64,000 nt of DNA, taken from Acutalibacter muris. Its GTDB lineage: Bacteria > Bacillota > Clostridia > Oscillospirales > Acutalibacteraceae. Of the stretch, positions 7,687 to 16,185 are shown piece by piece. The notes beneath the pieces were generated by a model that worked only from the letters and a program-made list of their open reading frames with translations, searched no databases and had not been told where the DNA came from. Each line of letters opens with the position of its first letter. Position 1 is the stretch's first letter. The stretch spans positions 3,738,814-3,802,813 of the forward strand of contig NZ_CP021422.1 of NCBI RefSeq assembly GCF_002201475.1, written 5' to 3'. A program made the position numbers and the translations under genes.

Positions 7687-7995
7687 ATATGCTCCGCGGT
7701 ACCACTCATATTGCGAAACTTGCCGCCAGGCAAGGCCTTCTTGCCGTCAGGTAAGTATTTCGCCGCTCTCAAAATGTCAGGCTCCAGCAAGCCCCTGCTC
7801 TAACGCGGCGTACACGGAAGACGTCTACTACCAGAGAATTGGCAAAGCCAACTCCACGGGTTCGGGTCTTCAGCTCAGAAGGGATAAGCCCATTGGGGAC
7901 GTCACGCCGGCTCGCAGCAGCCGCCAGCTCTCTGAAGAGACGGACCCCAGGCTGTCTTCGTCATAGCCTTTAGGGATATGCAGTTAAAATATATT
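7650..7995 (-). promoter_or_regulatory. T-box riboswitch leader of the acyl-CoA synthetase fusion operon
   Basis: On the minus strand the leader has the Stem I parts GACGAAGACAG, AGAGAGCTGG and the distal loop GGCTGCTGCGAGCC, then CTGAGC, a Stem II pairing GAAGAC with GTCTTC with GTAGTAGA, a Stem III CGCCGC/GCGGCG, the T-box sequence GAGTGGTACCGCGG (7694-7707), and a terminator. Such leaders bind uncharged tRNA and let transcription continue. The specifier region (7881-7892, minus strand GGGCTTATCCC) gives candidates CTT (Leu), ATC (Ile) or TAT (Tyr); I cannot decide without alignment. The first gene downstream is the XRE-cupin-synthetase, 67 bp away. Confidence 0.9.
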
Positions 7996-8001
7996 TTGAT
8001 A

Positions 8002-8030
8002 ATTATAGCCTGGTTTGAAAGAAATGTCAA
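8002..8030 (-). promoter_or_regulatory. Sigma-A promoter of the T-box operon
   Basis: Minus strand TTGACA, 17-nt spacer, TATAAT: a perfect consensus. The -35 box overlaps the stop codon of rsgA. Transcription should start near 7995, immediately before Stem I of the T-box. Confidence 0.9.
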
Positions 8031-9085
8031 TACTCTCCGGGAAAATTTTTCCCTCTGTATTTGCGCTCCTGCCGCCGTGACTTCGCAAGAGCTTTGCTGG
8101 GCTGGCCCTGCTTCCTCCGCACGGCGCCCAGGCGGCGGCTCCTCTCTGACTCGCCGTTCAAAAGCTTATAGCTCTCCCACCGCTCAGGGTCCAGCTCCCC
8201 GTTCTCAATAGCGGCCTTTATGGCGCAGCCGGGCTCGCGCTCATGCTTACAATCTGAAAAGCGGCAGCGCCCCAGGAATCTCTCCACGTCCGGGAAAGCC
8301 GTGCTGAGCCCCTCTCCCGCGTCCCACATACCCAGCTCCCTCATGCCGGGGGTGTCTATCACCAGCACGCCGCTCTTTAAAAGGAGCAGCTGTCTGTGGG
8401 TGGTGGTGTGCCGTCCGGCGGAGTCGTATTCCCGCACGCCGCTGACGGACATTATCTCCTCGCCCGCCAGGGCGTTGATAAGGCTGGACTTGCCCACGCC
8501 GGAGCTGCCAAGAAAGGCGGCGGTGGTCCCGGGGCGGAGATAGGGCGCAAGCTGCTCCATGCCCTCCCCGGTCTTAGAGCTCAGGGCAAACACCGGGGCC
8601 TCCCCGGCAACGGCCTTGGCCTCCCTGAGCATTTCGCCGTGGTCCCCGGGCAGGTCGGCCTTGGTAAGGACTACCACGGGCCTTGCGCCGCTGTTCCAGC
8701 CAAGGGTCAGGTATCGCTCCAGCCGCTTCAAGCTGAAATTCTCGTTCAGGCTCTGCACGGCGAACACCACGTCCATATTGGCTGCCACGGCCTGCTCGGT
8801 GCCGTGCCAGCCGTCCAGCCGGGAGAAAAAGCTTTTTCTGGGAAGCGTGCGCACTATCTGCCAGTCGCCGGGGGCCGGCAGGGCCAGCACATAGTCGCCG
8901 GTGGTGGGAAACTCCTCGCCGCTCTCATAAATATACTCCTTGGTCTTGAGGGTGGCGTACTGCTGGCCCTCGGGCGTGATAAGCTGCCAGCGGCCCTTAA
9001 ATACCGCCGTGACCCTGGCGGGCAGGGCGGGGCCCTCCGGGGGGATAAGCTCCTCCGGGAAGCCGTAGGTTTTTATATCTGTCAT
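8027..9085 (-). CDS. rsgA: Small ribosomal subunit biogenesis GTPase RsgA
   Basis: 352 residues with the circularly permuted GTPase order typical of RsgA/YjeQ: an N-terminal OB fold, then the G4 motif LTKAD, G1 GSSGVGKSSLINALAG, G3 DTPGMREL, and a C-terminal zinc finger CRFSDCKHEREPGC. RsgA binds the 30S subunit late in assembly and checks the decoding centre; in Firmicutes it is inhibited by (p)ppGpp. A basic C-terminal tail (RRKQGQ...RRQERKYRGK) is visible. It has its own promoter and a 218-nt leader with a perfect 10-bp hairpin and small ORFs. Often rpe follows rsgA; here rpe is 20 kb away. Confidence 0.95.
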   Translation of the reverse strand: MTDIKTYGFPEELIPPEGPALPARVTAVFKGRWQLITPEGQQYATLKTKEYIYESGEEFPTTGDYVLALPAPGDWQIVRTLPRKSFFSRLDGWHGTEQAVAANMDVVFAVQSLNENFSLKRLERYLTLGWNSGARPVVVLTKADLPGDHGEMLREAKAVAGEAPVFALSSKTGEGMEQLAPYLRPGTTAAFLGSSGVGKSSLINALAGEEIMSVSGVREYDSAGRHTTTHRQLLLLKSGVLVIDTPGMRELGMWDAGEGLSTAFPDVERFLGRCRFSDCKHEREPGCAIKAAIENGELDPERWESYKLLNGESERSRRLGAVRRKQGQPSKALAKSRRQERKYRGKNFPGEY

Positions 9086-9166
9086 TTAATGCCTCCTGAT
9101 AGAATTCGTTTTTCTTTGTGCCATGGTCAAAATTTTGCATAAAACCTCTCTCCTTTCAAAAGTAAA

Positions 9167-9194
9167 GGACCGGCCCCAAAAACAGGGCCGGTCC
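9167..9194 (-). promoter_or_regulatory. Attenuator-like hairpin in the rsgA leader
   Basis: A perfect 10-bp GC-rich stem (GGACCGGCCC / GGGCCGGTCC) with an 8-nt loop lies about 80 nt before rsgA and is followed on the minus strand by TTTACTTTT. It has the form of an imperfect terminator between the promoter and the gene, so it may attenuate rsgA. Confidence 0.6.
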
Positions 9195-9212
9195 TACCGT
9201 TTTTTCTGCTGC

Positions 9213-9272
9213 TCAGACAAAAGCACAGCAAGCGGCGGATCCTCTGCTTTCCGGGGAAGTATATGGTAACAT
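9213..9272 (-). CDS. Candidate leader peptide upstream of rsgA
   Basis: A 19-residue ORF, MLPYTSPESRGSAACCAFV, starts five nt after GGTGAG and ends 18 nt before the leader hairpin. A second frame opens with GTG at 9282 and runs 51 residues to 9127, through the hairpin. Either could couple translation to hairpin formation. Neither matches a peptide I know, and with such short ORFs chance is a real alternative. Confidence 0.35.
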   Translation of the reverse strand: MLPYTSPESRGSAACCAFV

Positions 9273-9309
9273 CGCCGCTCACCGCCTTTCTTTAGAAGTC
9301 TGTAGGGTC

Positions 9310-9338
9310 ATATTAGCACATATAAAGCCGTATGTCAA
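9310..9338 (-). promoter_or_regulatory. Sigma-A promoter of rsgA
   Basis: Minus strand TTGACA, 17-nt spacer, TAATAT. The start site falls near 9303, giving a leader of about 218 nt before rsgA. Confidence 0.85.
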
Positions 9339-9345
9339 GTCAAAA

Positions 9346-9831
9346 TTACATACACACCTCGTCCCGGCGCACGGAGCCCAGGTATACCGGCCCCGCCGAG
9401 TTTAAAACCTCCCGCACGCGCCCGCGAAGCTGGAGGGGCACAAGGGGCAGGGTTTCCGCCTCCTCCGGCGTGCTCCAGACGCTGCCGGTCTGCTGGAAGT
9501 CCGTCTCGGTTTTTTCGCGCACCCTGTCGGAGACCGCGCGGACCAGGAATATATGCAAAGTGCGGTGGCAGTATTCCGGGTATCTCCGGCGCATATCCGG
9601 GTCTGTGAATATCTCTTCGCAGAGGGCCGCGAAGCGCACCGGCTCCACCGCAAGGCCGGTCTCCTCAAGGACCTCCCGGACGACGGCCTCCTCCATGGTC
9701 TCATACACGTGCTGCCCGCCGCCGGGCAGGTCGAAGTATTCCTCCCCGGAGCTGGTCACGCAGCGGTTCAAGAGGACCCTGCCGTCTGTGGAGAGCAGCA
9801 GGGCCTTTGCGGAGTTTCTTATCATCTCCAT
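9346..9831 (-). CDS. NUDIX hydrolase
   Basis: 161 residues containing a complete Nudix box GX5EX7REUXEEXGU around residues 41-63 (ending REVLEETGL). Such enzymes hydrolyse nucleoside diphosphates linked to another group, using Mg2+ held by the Glu residues of the box. It begins three bases after the stop of the DAHP synthase gene and so is the last gene of the purL-aroF-nudix operon. An ATG two codons later is an alternative start. The sequence does not reveal the substrate. Confidence 0.9.
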   Translation of the reverse strand: MEMIRNSAKALLLSTDGRVLLNRCVTSSGEEYFDLPGGGQHVYETMEEAVVREVLEETGLAVEPVRFAALCEEIFTDPDMRRRYPEYCHRTLHIFLVRAVSDRVREKTETDFQQTGSVWSTPEEAETLPLVPLQLRGRVREVLNSAGPVYLGSVRRDEVCM

Positions 9832-9834
9832 GGA

Positions 9835-10875
9835 CTACGCCCTCTCGGCTATGCTGAATATCAGGCTCCGCGTGTCCGCCCAGCCGAGACAGGGGTCCGT
9901 GATGGACTTCCCATAAGTGCGCTCCCCTTCTATAGGCTGGCAGCCCTCCTCCAGATAGCTCTCTATCATAACGCCCTTTACCAGCTTATGGAGCTCCCGG
10001 CTGTGGCTGCGGCTGTGGAGTACCTCGCTGGTTATGCGTATCTGCTCCTTATATTTCTTGTCGGAGTTGGAGTGGTTCACGTCCACTATCACCGCCGGGT
10101 TCAGCAGATCCCTCTCGCCGTACAGTTCCAAAAGGCGCATAAGGTCCTCATAGTGGTAGTTGGGCACACAGGTGCCGTACTTGTCCACCCCGCCCCGCAG
10201 GATGGCGTGGGCCAGTGGGTTGCCGCCGGTGGTGGCGTCCCAGCCCCTGTAGAGGAAGTTATGGGAGCTCTGGGCGGCCTGGATGGAGTTGAGCATAACG
10301 GACAGATCTCCGCTGGTGGGGTTTTTCATGCCCACGGGGATATCCATGCCGCTGGCGGTGAGCCTGTGCTGCTGGTTCTCCACCGAGCGGGCCCCCACGG
10401 CCTCATAGCTCAGAACGTCGTCAAGATAGCTGCGGTTCTCCGGGTACAGCATCTCATCCGCAGCGGTGAGCCCGGTCCCCTCTATGACCCGGATGTGCAT
10501 ACGCCTTATAGCGATTATGCCCTCCAAAAGGTCCGGGGCCTTGTCCGGGGAGGGCTGGTGGAGCATACCCTTATACCCCTGGCCGGTGGTGCGGGGCTTG
10601 TTGGTGTAGACTCTTGGTATCAGCAGGAGCCGGTCCTTCACGGCCTCGTTTATCTCCGCAAGCCTGTGGACGTACTCCAGAAGGGCCTCCTGGTTGTCGG
10701 CGGAACAGGGGCCGATTATAACTATGAACTTGTCGGACTTCCCCTCAAAAACCTCCCTTATCTCCCGGTCCCTCTGGGCCTTGCGCTCCAGGACGGCGGG
10801 GGACAGGGGATGCTGGGCCTTCAAATCGGCGGGCATGGGAAGCTGGCGGTTTAACTGCATGGACATTGGCATCAC
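9835..10875 (-). CDS. aroF: 3-deoxy-7-phosphoheptulonate (DAHP) synthase, AroFGH type
   Basis: 346 residues matching class I-alpha DAHP synthase: IIGPCSADN (metal/PEP region), RVYTNKPRTTGQGYKG (PEP phosphate binding), IPVGMKNPTSGD and the C-terminal PCLGW. The enzyme condenses phosphoenolpyruvate and erythrose 4-phosphate, the first step of the shikimate pathway. The start is a GTG followed by several in-frame ATGs, of which 10872 or 10866 could also serve. It is 22 bp downstream of purL with no terminator, so it is co-transcribed. Which aromatic amino acid inhibits it cannot be told. The symbol aroF is used for the family. Confidence 0.92.
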   Translation of the reverse strand: MMPMSMQLNRQLPMPADLKAQHPLSPAVLERKAQRDREIREVFEGKSDKFIVIIGPCSADNQEALLEYVHRLAEINEAVKDRLLLIPRVYTNKPRTTGQGYKGMLHQPSPDKAPDLLEGIIAIRRMHIRVIEGTGLTAADEMLYPENRSYLDDVLSYEAVGARSVENQQHRLTASGMDIPVGMKNPTSGDLSVMLNSIQAAQSSHNFLYRGWDATTGGNPLAHAILRGGVDKYGTCVPNYHYEDLMRLLELYGERDLLNPAVIVDVNHSNSDKKYKEQIRITSEVLHSRSHSRELHKLVKGVMIESYLEEGCQPIEGERTYGKSITDPCLGWADTRSLIFSIAERA

Positions 10876-10897
10876 GCTTTCTTATAGTTTATGAGCC

Positions 10898-13800
10898 TTA
10901 CGCAAAGTATTCTACCCCGGACTTGAACAACTTCTGATCCTTATGCCCGGGTACGTTTTTAAAGAGCCCCTTTGTCCAGCGCTCGTTATGGCCCATCTTC
11001 CCGAGTATGCGTCCGTCGGGGCTGGTAATACCCTCTATGCCGCAAACGGAGCCGTTGGGGTTCCAGAGGATATCCCCGCTTACGGCGCCCTGGGGGTCCG
11101 CGTACTGGGTGGCAATCTGACCGCCCTCTATGAGGGCCTTCAAGGCCTCGTCATTGGCAACGAACCTGCCCTCTCCGTGGGAGATGGCTATGGTGTGCAT
11201 ATCCCCGGCGTTCGTTCCCCTAAGCCACGGGGACTTGACGCTGGTTACCCGGGTATACACGAGCCTGGAGGCGTGCCGCCCCAGAGAGTTGAAGGTCAGG
11301 GTGGGGGCGTCCTCGCTGGGCTCGGTTATCCTTCCATAGGGCAGAAGCCCCAGCTTTATAAGAGCCTGGAAACCGTTGCAGATACCAAGCATCAGTCCGT
11401 CCCTGTTATCTAAAAGGTCCATGACCGCCTCGGCTATGCGGGGGTTGCGGAAGGTGGTGGCGATGAACTTGCCGGACCCCTCCGGCTCGTCGCCGCCGGA
11501 GAAGCCGCCGGGTATCATGATGATCTGGCTCTCCCTTATGCTCCTCTCCATCTCCCTTATGGTCTCCTCAATACCGGCGCGGGTCAGGTTGCGCACCACC
11601 AGCACATTGGCCCTGGCCCCGGCCCGCTCAAAGGCTCGGGCGGAGTCCACCTCGCTGTTGGTGCCGGGGAAGGCCGGGAGGAACACCCTGGGCCTTGCGG
11701 CCTTTATCACCGGCGATGAGCTGTTCCTCTGAGTATAAAGAGGCGTGTCGGCGGGCATGGGGGCCGGGGCGGCGAAGCTGGGGAATACCCCCTCGAGGGT
11801 GCCGGACCAGGCCTTTATAAGCTCCTCCACGGGAACTTTCTCTCCGTCTATGTGCACATTCTCCCCGCCGGTAGTGTGCCCCAGCAGTATGCCGCCCTGG
11901 AGCTCCGCCTCGGGGGAGAGGGCCGCGACTATCGCGCCTTGCATGGGGGCATAGAGCGTCTCGGCGGAGAGCCCGGGCTGGAACTTAAAGCCCAGCTTAT
12001 TGCCCAGACACATACGCATGGCCGCGGCGGCCGCGCCGCCCTCCCGCACCACGGCGGCGGCGGTTATCTCCCCGCAGTCCATGGCGGCCAGTATTTTACT
12101 GTACAGCTCCTTCAGCCTTGGCCAGTCCGGCATACCGCTTTCCTCCTGGGGCACAGGTATCAGCACCAGCTTGGTCCCCGGATGCTTCACGCAGGCGGAG
12201 AGGGTGCGGCTGGCCTTTGTCATGGAGAGAGCGAAGCTCACAAGGGTGGGGGGCACATCTAAATCCTCAAAGGAGCCGGACATACTGTCCTTGCCGCCAA
12301 TAGCCGGCAGTCCCATCCCTATTTGGGCCGAGAGCGCGCCCAACAGCGCCGCGGCGGGCTGGCCCCAGCGGGAGGGCACGGCGTGCAGCCGGGGGAAATA
12401 CTCCTGGAAGGTGAGCCGGGCCTTTAATGGATCCGCGCCCACGGCCAAAAGCTTTGAAAGGCTCTCCACCACCGCGTAGGCCGCGCCCATAAAGGGCGAC
12501 CAGCGGGAGACCTTCGGCACATAGCCGTAGCTCATGGCGGTGGCGTCATCGGTCTCGCCGGAGAGCAGGGGCACCTTCGCCACCATGGCCTCCTCCGGGG
12601 TAAGCTGGTATAGCCCGCCGAAGGGCATAAGCACCGTGCCCGCGCCTATGACGGAGTCAAAGCGCTCCACAAGCCCCTTCTGGCAGCAGACCTCTAAGCG
12701 GGCCATATTGGCAAGCAGCGCCTGGGCCCCGGACTTGCCCTTCAGGGCCTCCGGCACCTCCTTCATAGCGCAGGGGCCCTGGGGGGCGGTTATCCTTGCG
12801 TCGGCGTTCTGGGTCACACCGTTGGTATCAAGAAACGCCCTTGAGAGGTCAACAATCTGGTCTCCACGCCACTGCATTTTAAGCCTTTGGCTCTCGGTCA
12901 CCACGGCCACACTCTGGGCGTCCAGGTTCTCTCTTGCGGCCAGGACTTTGAATTTTTCCACGTCCTCCGGGGCCAGCACCACGGCCATGCGCTCCTGGGA
13001 CTCGGAGATGGCAAGCTCGGTACCGTCTAACCCCTCGTACTTCTTGGGCACGCTGTCCAGGTCTATCATAAGCCCCGGGGCCAGCTCCCCGATGGCCACG
13101 CATACGCCCCCCGCGCCGAAGTCGTTGCAGCGCTTTATGAGCTTTGCGGCGGCCGCGTTCCTAAAGAGCCGCTGTATCTTACGCTCGGTGGGCGGGTTGC
13201 CCTTTTGCACCTGGGCCCCGCAGACCTCCACGGACTTTTCAGTATGCGCCATACTTGAGCCGGTGGCTCCGCCGATGCCGTCCCGGCCTGTTGCCCCGCC
13301 AAGGAGCACTATGATATCCCCGGGGGCGGGCTCCTCCCGGCGCACGTTCTCCTTGGGGGAGGCGCCAACTACGGCCCCTATTTCCAGGCGCTTCGCCACA
13401 TAGCCGGGGTCGTAGAGCTCGGTGACCTGTCCGGTGGCAAGGCCCACCTGGTTGCCATAGCTGGAGTAGCCCGCCGCCGCGCCGGTGGTTATCTTCCGGC
13501 TGGGCAGCTTGCCGTGGAGGGTTTCGGAAAGGGGCACGGTGGGGTCCCCAGAGCCGGTGACCCGCATGGCCTGGTACACATATGCCCGGCCGGACAGCGG
13601 GTCCCTGATGGCCCCGCCCAGGCAGGTGGCCGCCCCGCCGAAGGGCTCTATCTCCGTGGGATGGTTATGCGTCTCGTTCTTGAACTGTATCAGCCAGGTC
13701 TGGGTCTCGCCGTCTATAGTGACCGGAGCCTCGATGGAGCAGGCGTTTATCTCGTCGCTCACGTCCAGGTCGGGCACAAGTCCCTTCTTTCTAAGGTACT

Positions 13801-14635
13801 TGCCGCCTATGGTGGCCATGTCCATGAGGGATATCGGGCGGTCGGTCTCCCCATACATCTCGTCCCTCAGGGCAAGGTAATCCTTCAGGGCCTGCTCCAC
13901 GGCAGCTTTAAGGGGTCCGTCCTCTATCTCTATATGGTTGAGCCTTGTCAGGAAGGTGGTGTGGCGGCAGTGGTCGCTCCAGTAGGTATCTATCACCCGA
14001 AGCTCCGTGACAGAGGGATCCCGGCGCTCTTCATCTCTAAAATACTCCTGGCAGAATATCAGATCGTCAAGGGTCATGGCAAAGCCCATGGACTGGAAAT
14101 ATTCGGCCATCTTCTCCCTGTCCCAGGAAATAAAGCCGGTGACCCGCTGTACGTCCGCAGGAGCGGGGGCGGTCAGTTCGAGAGTTTCGGGCTTGTCCAT
14201 GGAGGCCTCCCTGGATTCCACCGGGTTTATAAGGTAGGCCTTTACTCTCCGAAAGTCCTCGTCAGACACGTCCCCCAGAAGGCCTATGACCTTCGCCGTG
14301 ACAACAAGGGGCCGCTCACCCTGAGTCAGAAGCTGCACGCACTGGGCGGCGGAGTCGGCCCGCTGGTCGTACTGGCCGGGCAGGTATTCCATTGCAAAGG
14401 CCCGGCAGTCCAATTCATAGTCCTCGGGATAGACATTATCAAGATTGGGCTCCGAGAGAATAGTTTTGGCCGCCATCCTGAAATCCTCGGGGGTAAGTCC
14501 CGATACGTCATAACGGTTGAGGAGGCGCACGCCTTTAAGTCCCGTAACGCCCAGCACGTCCCGCAGGTCCGCAAGCATATGGCCGGCCTCGATATCAAAG
14601 CCGGGCTTCTTCTCTACAAATACTCTGGTGACCAA
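10898..14635 (-). CDS. purL: Phosphoribosylformylglycinamidine synthase (single-chain PurL)
   Basis: About 1245 residues; synthesises FGAM from FGAR, glutamine and ATP in de novo purine synthesis. Order: N-terminal PurS-like domain, two AIRS-type synthase repeats (DTYWSDHCRHTTF, NETHNHPTEIEPFGGAATC, GIGGATGSS, later GGKDSMSG), then a class I glutamine amidotransferase domain (PGGFSGGDE, catalytic Cys in GICNGFQAL, and SHGEGRF). This long form replaces the separate PurS/PurQ/PurL of Bacillus. The start is a TTG with GGAGGG six nt upstream; the frame is open further 5' but lacks a good site. It has its own promoter. Confidence 0.95.
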   Translation of the reverse strand: MVTRVFVEKKPGFDIEAGHMLADLRDVLGVTGLKGVRLLNRYDVSGLTPEDFRMAAKTILSEPNLDNVYPEDYELDCRAFAMEYLPGQYDQRADSAAQCVQLLTQGERPLVVTAKVIGLLGDVSDEDFRRVKAYLINPVESREASMDKPETLELTAPAPADVQRVTGFISWDREKMAEYFQSMGFAMTLDDLIFCQEYFRDEERRDPSVTELRVIDTYWSDHCRHTTFLTRLNHIEIEDGPLKAAVEQALKDYLALRDEMYGETDRPISLMDMATIGGKYLRKKGLVPDLDVSDEINACSIEAPVTIDGETQTWLIQFKNETHNHPTEIEPFGGAATCLGGAIRDPLSGRAYVYQAMRVTGSGDPTVPLSETLHGKLPSRKITTGAAAGYSSYGNQVGLATGQVTELYDPGYVAKRLEIGAVVGASPKENVRREEPAPGDIIVLLGGATGRDGIGGATGSSMAHTEKSVEVCGAQVQKGNPPTERKIQRLFRNAAAAKLIKRCNDFGAGGVCVAIGELAPGLMIDLDSVPKKYEGLDGTELAISESQERMAVVLAPEDVEKFKVLAARENLDAQSVAVVTESQRLKMQWRGDQIVDLSRAFLDTNGVTQNADARITAPQGPCAMKEVPEALKGKSGAQALLANMARLEVCCQKGLVERFDSVIGAGTVLMPFGGLYQLTPEEAMVAKVPLLSGETDDATAMSYGYVPKVSRWSPFMGAAYAVVESLSKLLAVGADPLKARLTFQEYFPRLHAVPSRWGQPAAALLGALSAQIGMGLPAIGGKDSMSGSFEDLDVPPTLVSFALSMTKASRTLSACVKHPGTKLVLIPVPQEESGMPDWPRLKELYSKILAAMDCGEITAAAVVREGGAAAAAMRMCLGNKLGFKFQPGLSAETLYAPMQGAIVAALSPEAELQGGILLGHTTGGENVHIDGEKVPVEELIKAWSGTLEGVFPSFAAPAPMPADTPLYTQRNSSSPVIKAARPRVFLPAFPGTNSEVDSARAFERAGARANVLVVRNLTRAGIEETIREMERSIRESQIIMIPGGFSGGDEPEGSGKFIATTFRNPRIAEAVMDLLDNRDGLMLGICNGFQALIKLGLLPYGRITEPSEDAPTLTFNSLGRHASRLVYTRVTSVKSPWLRGTNAGDMHTIAISHGEGRFVANDEALKALIEGGQIATQYADPQGAVSGDILWNPNGSVCGIEGITSPDGRILGKMGHNERWTKGLFKNVPGHKDQKLFKSGVEYFA

Positions 14636-14674
14636 GTTAAACCCTCCAAGCAATATACTTTGATTTGTGGGGAT

Positions 14675-14703
14675 ATTATAGCACAACGTGCCGTAAAAGT
14701 AAA
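14675..14703 (-). promoter_or_regulatory. Promoter of purL-aroF-nudix
   Basis: Minus strand TTTACT, 17-nt spacer, extended -10 TGCTATAAT, 40 nt before the TTG start. No purine riboswitch or PurR box was recognised in the short leader. Confidence 0.75.
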
Positions 14704-14754
14704 GAAAAAGCCCCGCAAGGGTCCCGATCTGCCGGTCAGTTTATTATAAAGCAG

Positions 14755-14787
14755 CGCCCGCCGAAAAGCGATCACTTTCAGCGGGCG
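14755..14787 (-). terminator. Hairpin downstream of the aldo/keto reductase gene
   Basis: Arms CGCCCGCTGAAAG and CTTTTCGGCGGGCG pair over about 12 bp. The following bases (CTGCTTTATAA) are only weakly U-rich, so it is a possible terminator between the reductase gene and purL. Confidence 0.5.
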
Positions 14788-14831
14788 TCAACTTCCTTAC
14801 GGTGTGTCTCCCAAACGCTGGGGTCCAAATT

Positions 14832-15860
14832 CTATACAGCAGCCTTCCCGGCCAGTATGTCCCTATAGTCGGCAAGATTGGCCTTCAAAAGGTTCGGCGT
14901 GTCCAGGCCGTAGGGGCATTTACTCTTGCAGTGGCCGCAGTCAAGGCAGTTTTCGATGTTCAGCATCATCTTCTGGGACTCCTCGGTAAGCCATCCCGCA
15001 GAGGGGCTGCGGCGTATCAGCTGGCTCATGCGGGCGCACTGGGGGATGTTTATCCCGGCCGGGCAGGGCAGGCAGTACCCACAGGAGCGGCAGAAGTTGC
15101 CCACCAGCTCCCTGCGGTCCTTCTCGATGACGGCCTTTATCTTTGGGTCGTCCATGCTGGGGGGATTGTCGATGTAGCTCAAAAACTCGTCCAACTCGCT
15201 CTCCCTCTGCACGCCCCAGATGGGCAGGGCATTGTCGAATTGGTCCTGCCAGGCGTAGGCCGCGGCGGAGTTGGTAATAAGCCCGCCGGAGAGGCCCTTC
15301 ATGCTGATAAAGCCCATATTCTGCTCCTTACAGCGGTTCACAAGGGCCACGTCCCTATCGCTGGCAAGATAGCAGAAGGGGAACTGCAAGGTGTCGTACA
15401 ACCCGGACTCAACGGCCTCCTCGGCCACGTGGGGGCGGTGGTTGGTTATGCCTATAAAGCGTATCTTACCCTGAGCCTTCGCCTCCTGCATGGCCTCGTA
15501 CAGCCCTGTGCCGTCCCCGGGCTTGGGACAGAAGCTGGGGTTATGGAACTGGTAGATGTCTATGTAGTCAGTTTTTAACAGCCGCAGGCTGGTCTCAAGG
15601 TCCCTCCAGAAGCCCTCCACAGTGGTAGAGGGGGTCTTGGTAGCGATAAATATCTTCTCTCTTACGTCCGAGAGGGCAAGGCCCATCTTCTCCTCGCTGT
15701 CGGTATAGGAGCGGGCGGTGTCAAAAAAGTTCACCCCGGCATCATAGGCCTTTCTCAACAGCCTCCCCGCGTACTCCGCGCTGACGCGCTGTACGGGCAG
15801 GGCTCCAAAGCCGTTCTTGCAGACAGTTATGCCGGTGCGGCCAAGGGTCACGGTTTTCAT
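14832..15860 (-). CDS. Aldo/keto reductase with C-terminal 4Fe-4S clusters
   Basis: 342 residues. Residues 1-240 form the AKR TIM barrel: GFGALPVQR, FFDTARSY with the catalytic Asp and Tyr, the Lys in IATKT and the His in IYQFHNP. Residues about 255-325 add ferredoxin-type cysteines, CRSCGYCLPCP and CLDCGHCKSKCPYG, for two iron-sulfur clusters. This 'predicted oxidoreductase of the aldo/keto reductase family' layout is common in anaerobes and suggests electron transfer from ferredoxin-like carriers, but no physiological substrate is established. A small broken membrane gene lies just upstream and overlaps its start by four bases. Confidence 0.88.
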   Translation of the reverse strand: MKTVTLGRTGITVCKNGFGALPVQRVSAEYAGRLLRKAYDAGVNFFDTARSYTDSEEKMGLALSDVREKIFIATKTPSTTVEGFWRDLETSLRLLKTDYIDIYQFHNPSFCPKPGDGTGLYEAMQEAKAQGKIRFIGITNHRPHVAEEAVESGLYDTLQFPFCYLASDRDVALVNRCKEQNMGFISMKGLSGGLITNSAAAYAWQDQFDNALPIWGVQRESELDEFLSYIDNPPSMDDPKIKAVIEKDRRELVGNFCRSCGYCLPCPAGINIPQCARMSQLIRRSPSAGWLTEESQKMMLNIENCLDCGHCKSKCPYGLDTPNLLKANLADYRDILAGKAAV

Positions 15861-16159
15861 TTCAGGTCCTCCTTTTGGGTTTTATGTAGTGCGATAATAT
15901 AAAAGACTGTCAATAGAGCAAAACCTATAATAAACGAGCCCCAGCCCATGTGGGAGTATATATCAGGCTTACATACCTGTCCAAAGGCGTCAGCAGGACC
16001 GCCAGCGCCGCCGATAGCAGCATACCGGCTATAGAGCCCGTCAGGATCCCCCGGTGCTTGAAGTGCGCCAGTATGTACAGATAGAAGCGGGTGGCGTACC
16101 TCCACAGGGCAAACACCATAAGCGCGTGGGAGGCCCGCCGTCAAAATTATAACTGGCAT
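15857..16159 (-). pseudogene. Frameshifted small membrane protein gene
   Basis: No single frame gives a sensible product. One frame (16119-15960 region) reads MVFALWRYATRFYLYILAHF and continues through a hydrophobic helix to TPLDRYVSLIY; a second frame then gives HMGWGSFIIGFALLTVFYII and a basic tail up to the stop at 15857. Together they would make a protein of about 90-100 residues with two or three helices. A ribosome-binding site GGGAG and an ATG at 16159 exist in the second frame, implying one or two frameshifts. A sequencing error is an alternative. The product is not recognised. Confidence 0.45.
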
Positions 16160-16185
16160 AGGACCATCTCCCAAGCTTGTATTTA

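Noticed and set aside
7599..7790. 63-codon minus-strand ORF upstream of the acyl-CoA synthetase fusion
   Set aside because: It lies entirely inside the T-box leader and terminator; the apparent codons are explained by the conserved RNA sequence.
8396..9142. Long plus-strand ORFs opposite rsgA and other GC-rich genes
   Set aside because: They are mirror frames of conserved genes caused by codon bias; none shows a domain or ribosome-binding site.
15857..16174. Intact 105-residue protein upstream of the aldo/keto reductase
   Set aside because: The N-terminal half of this frame is not protein-like, while another frame gives clear membrane helices; a frameshifted gene is the better reading.
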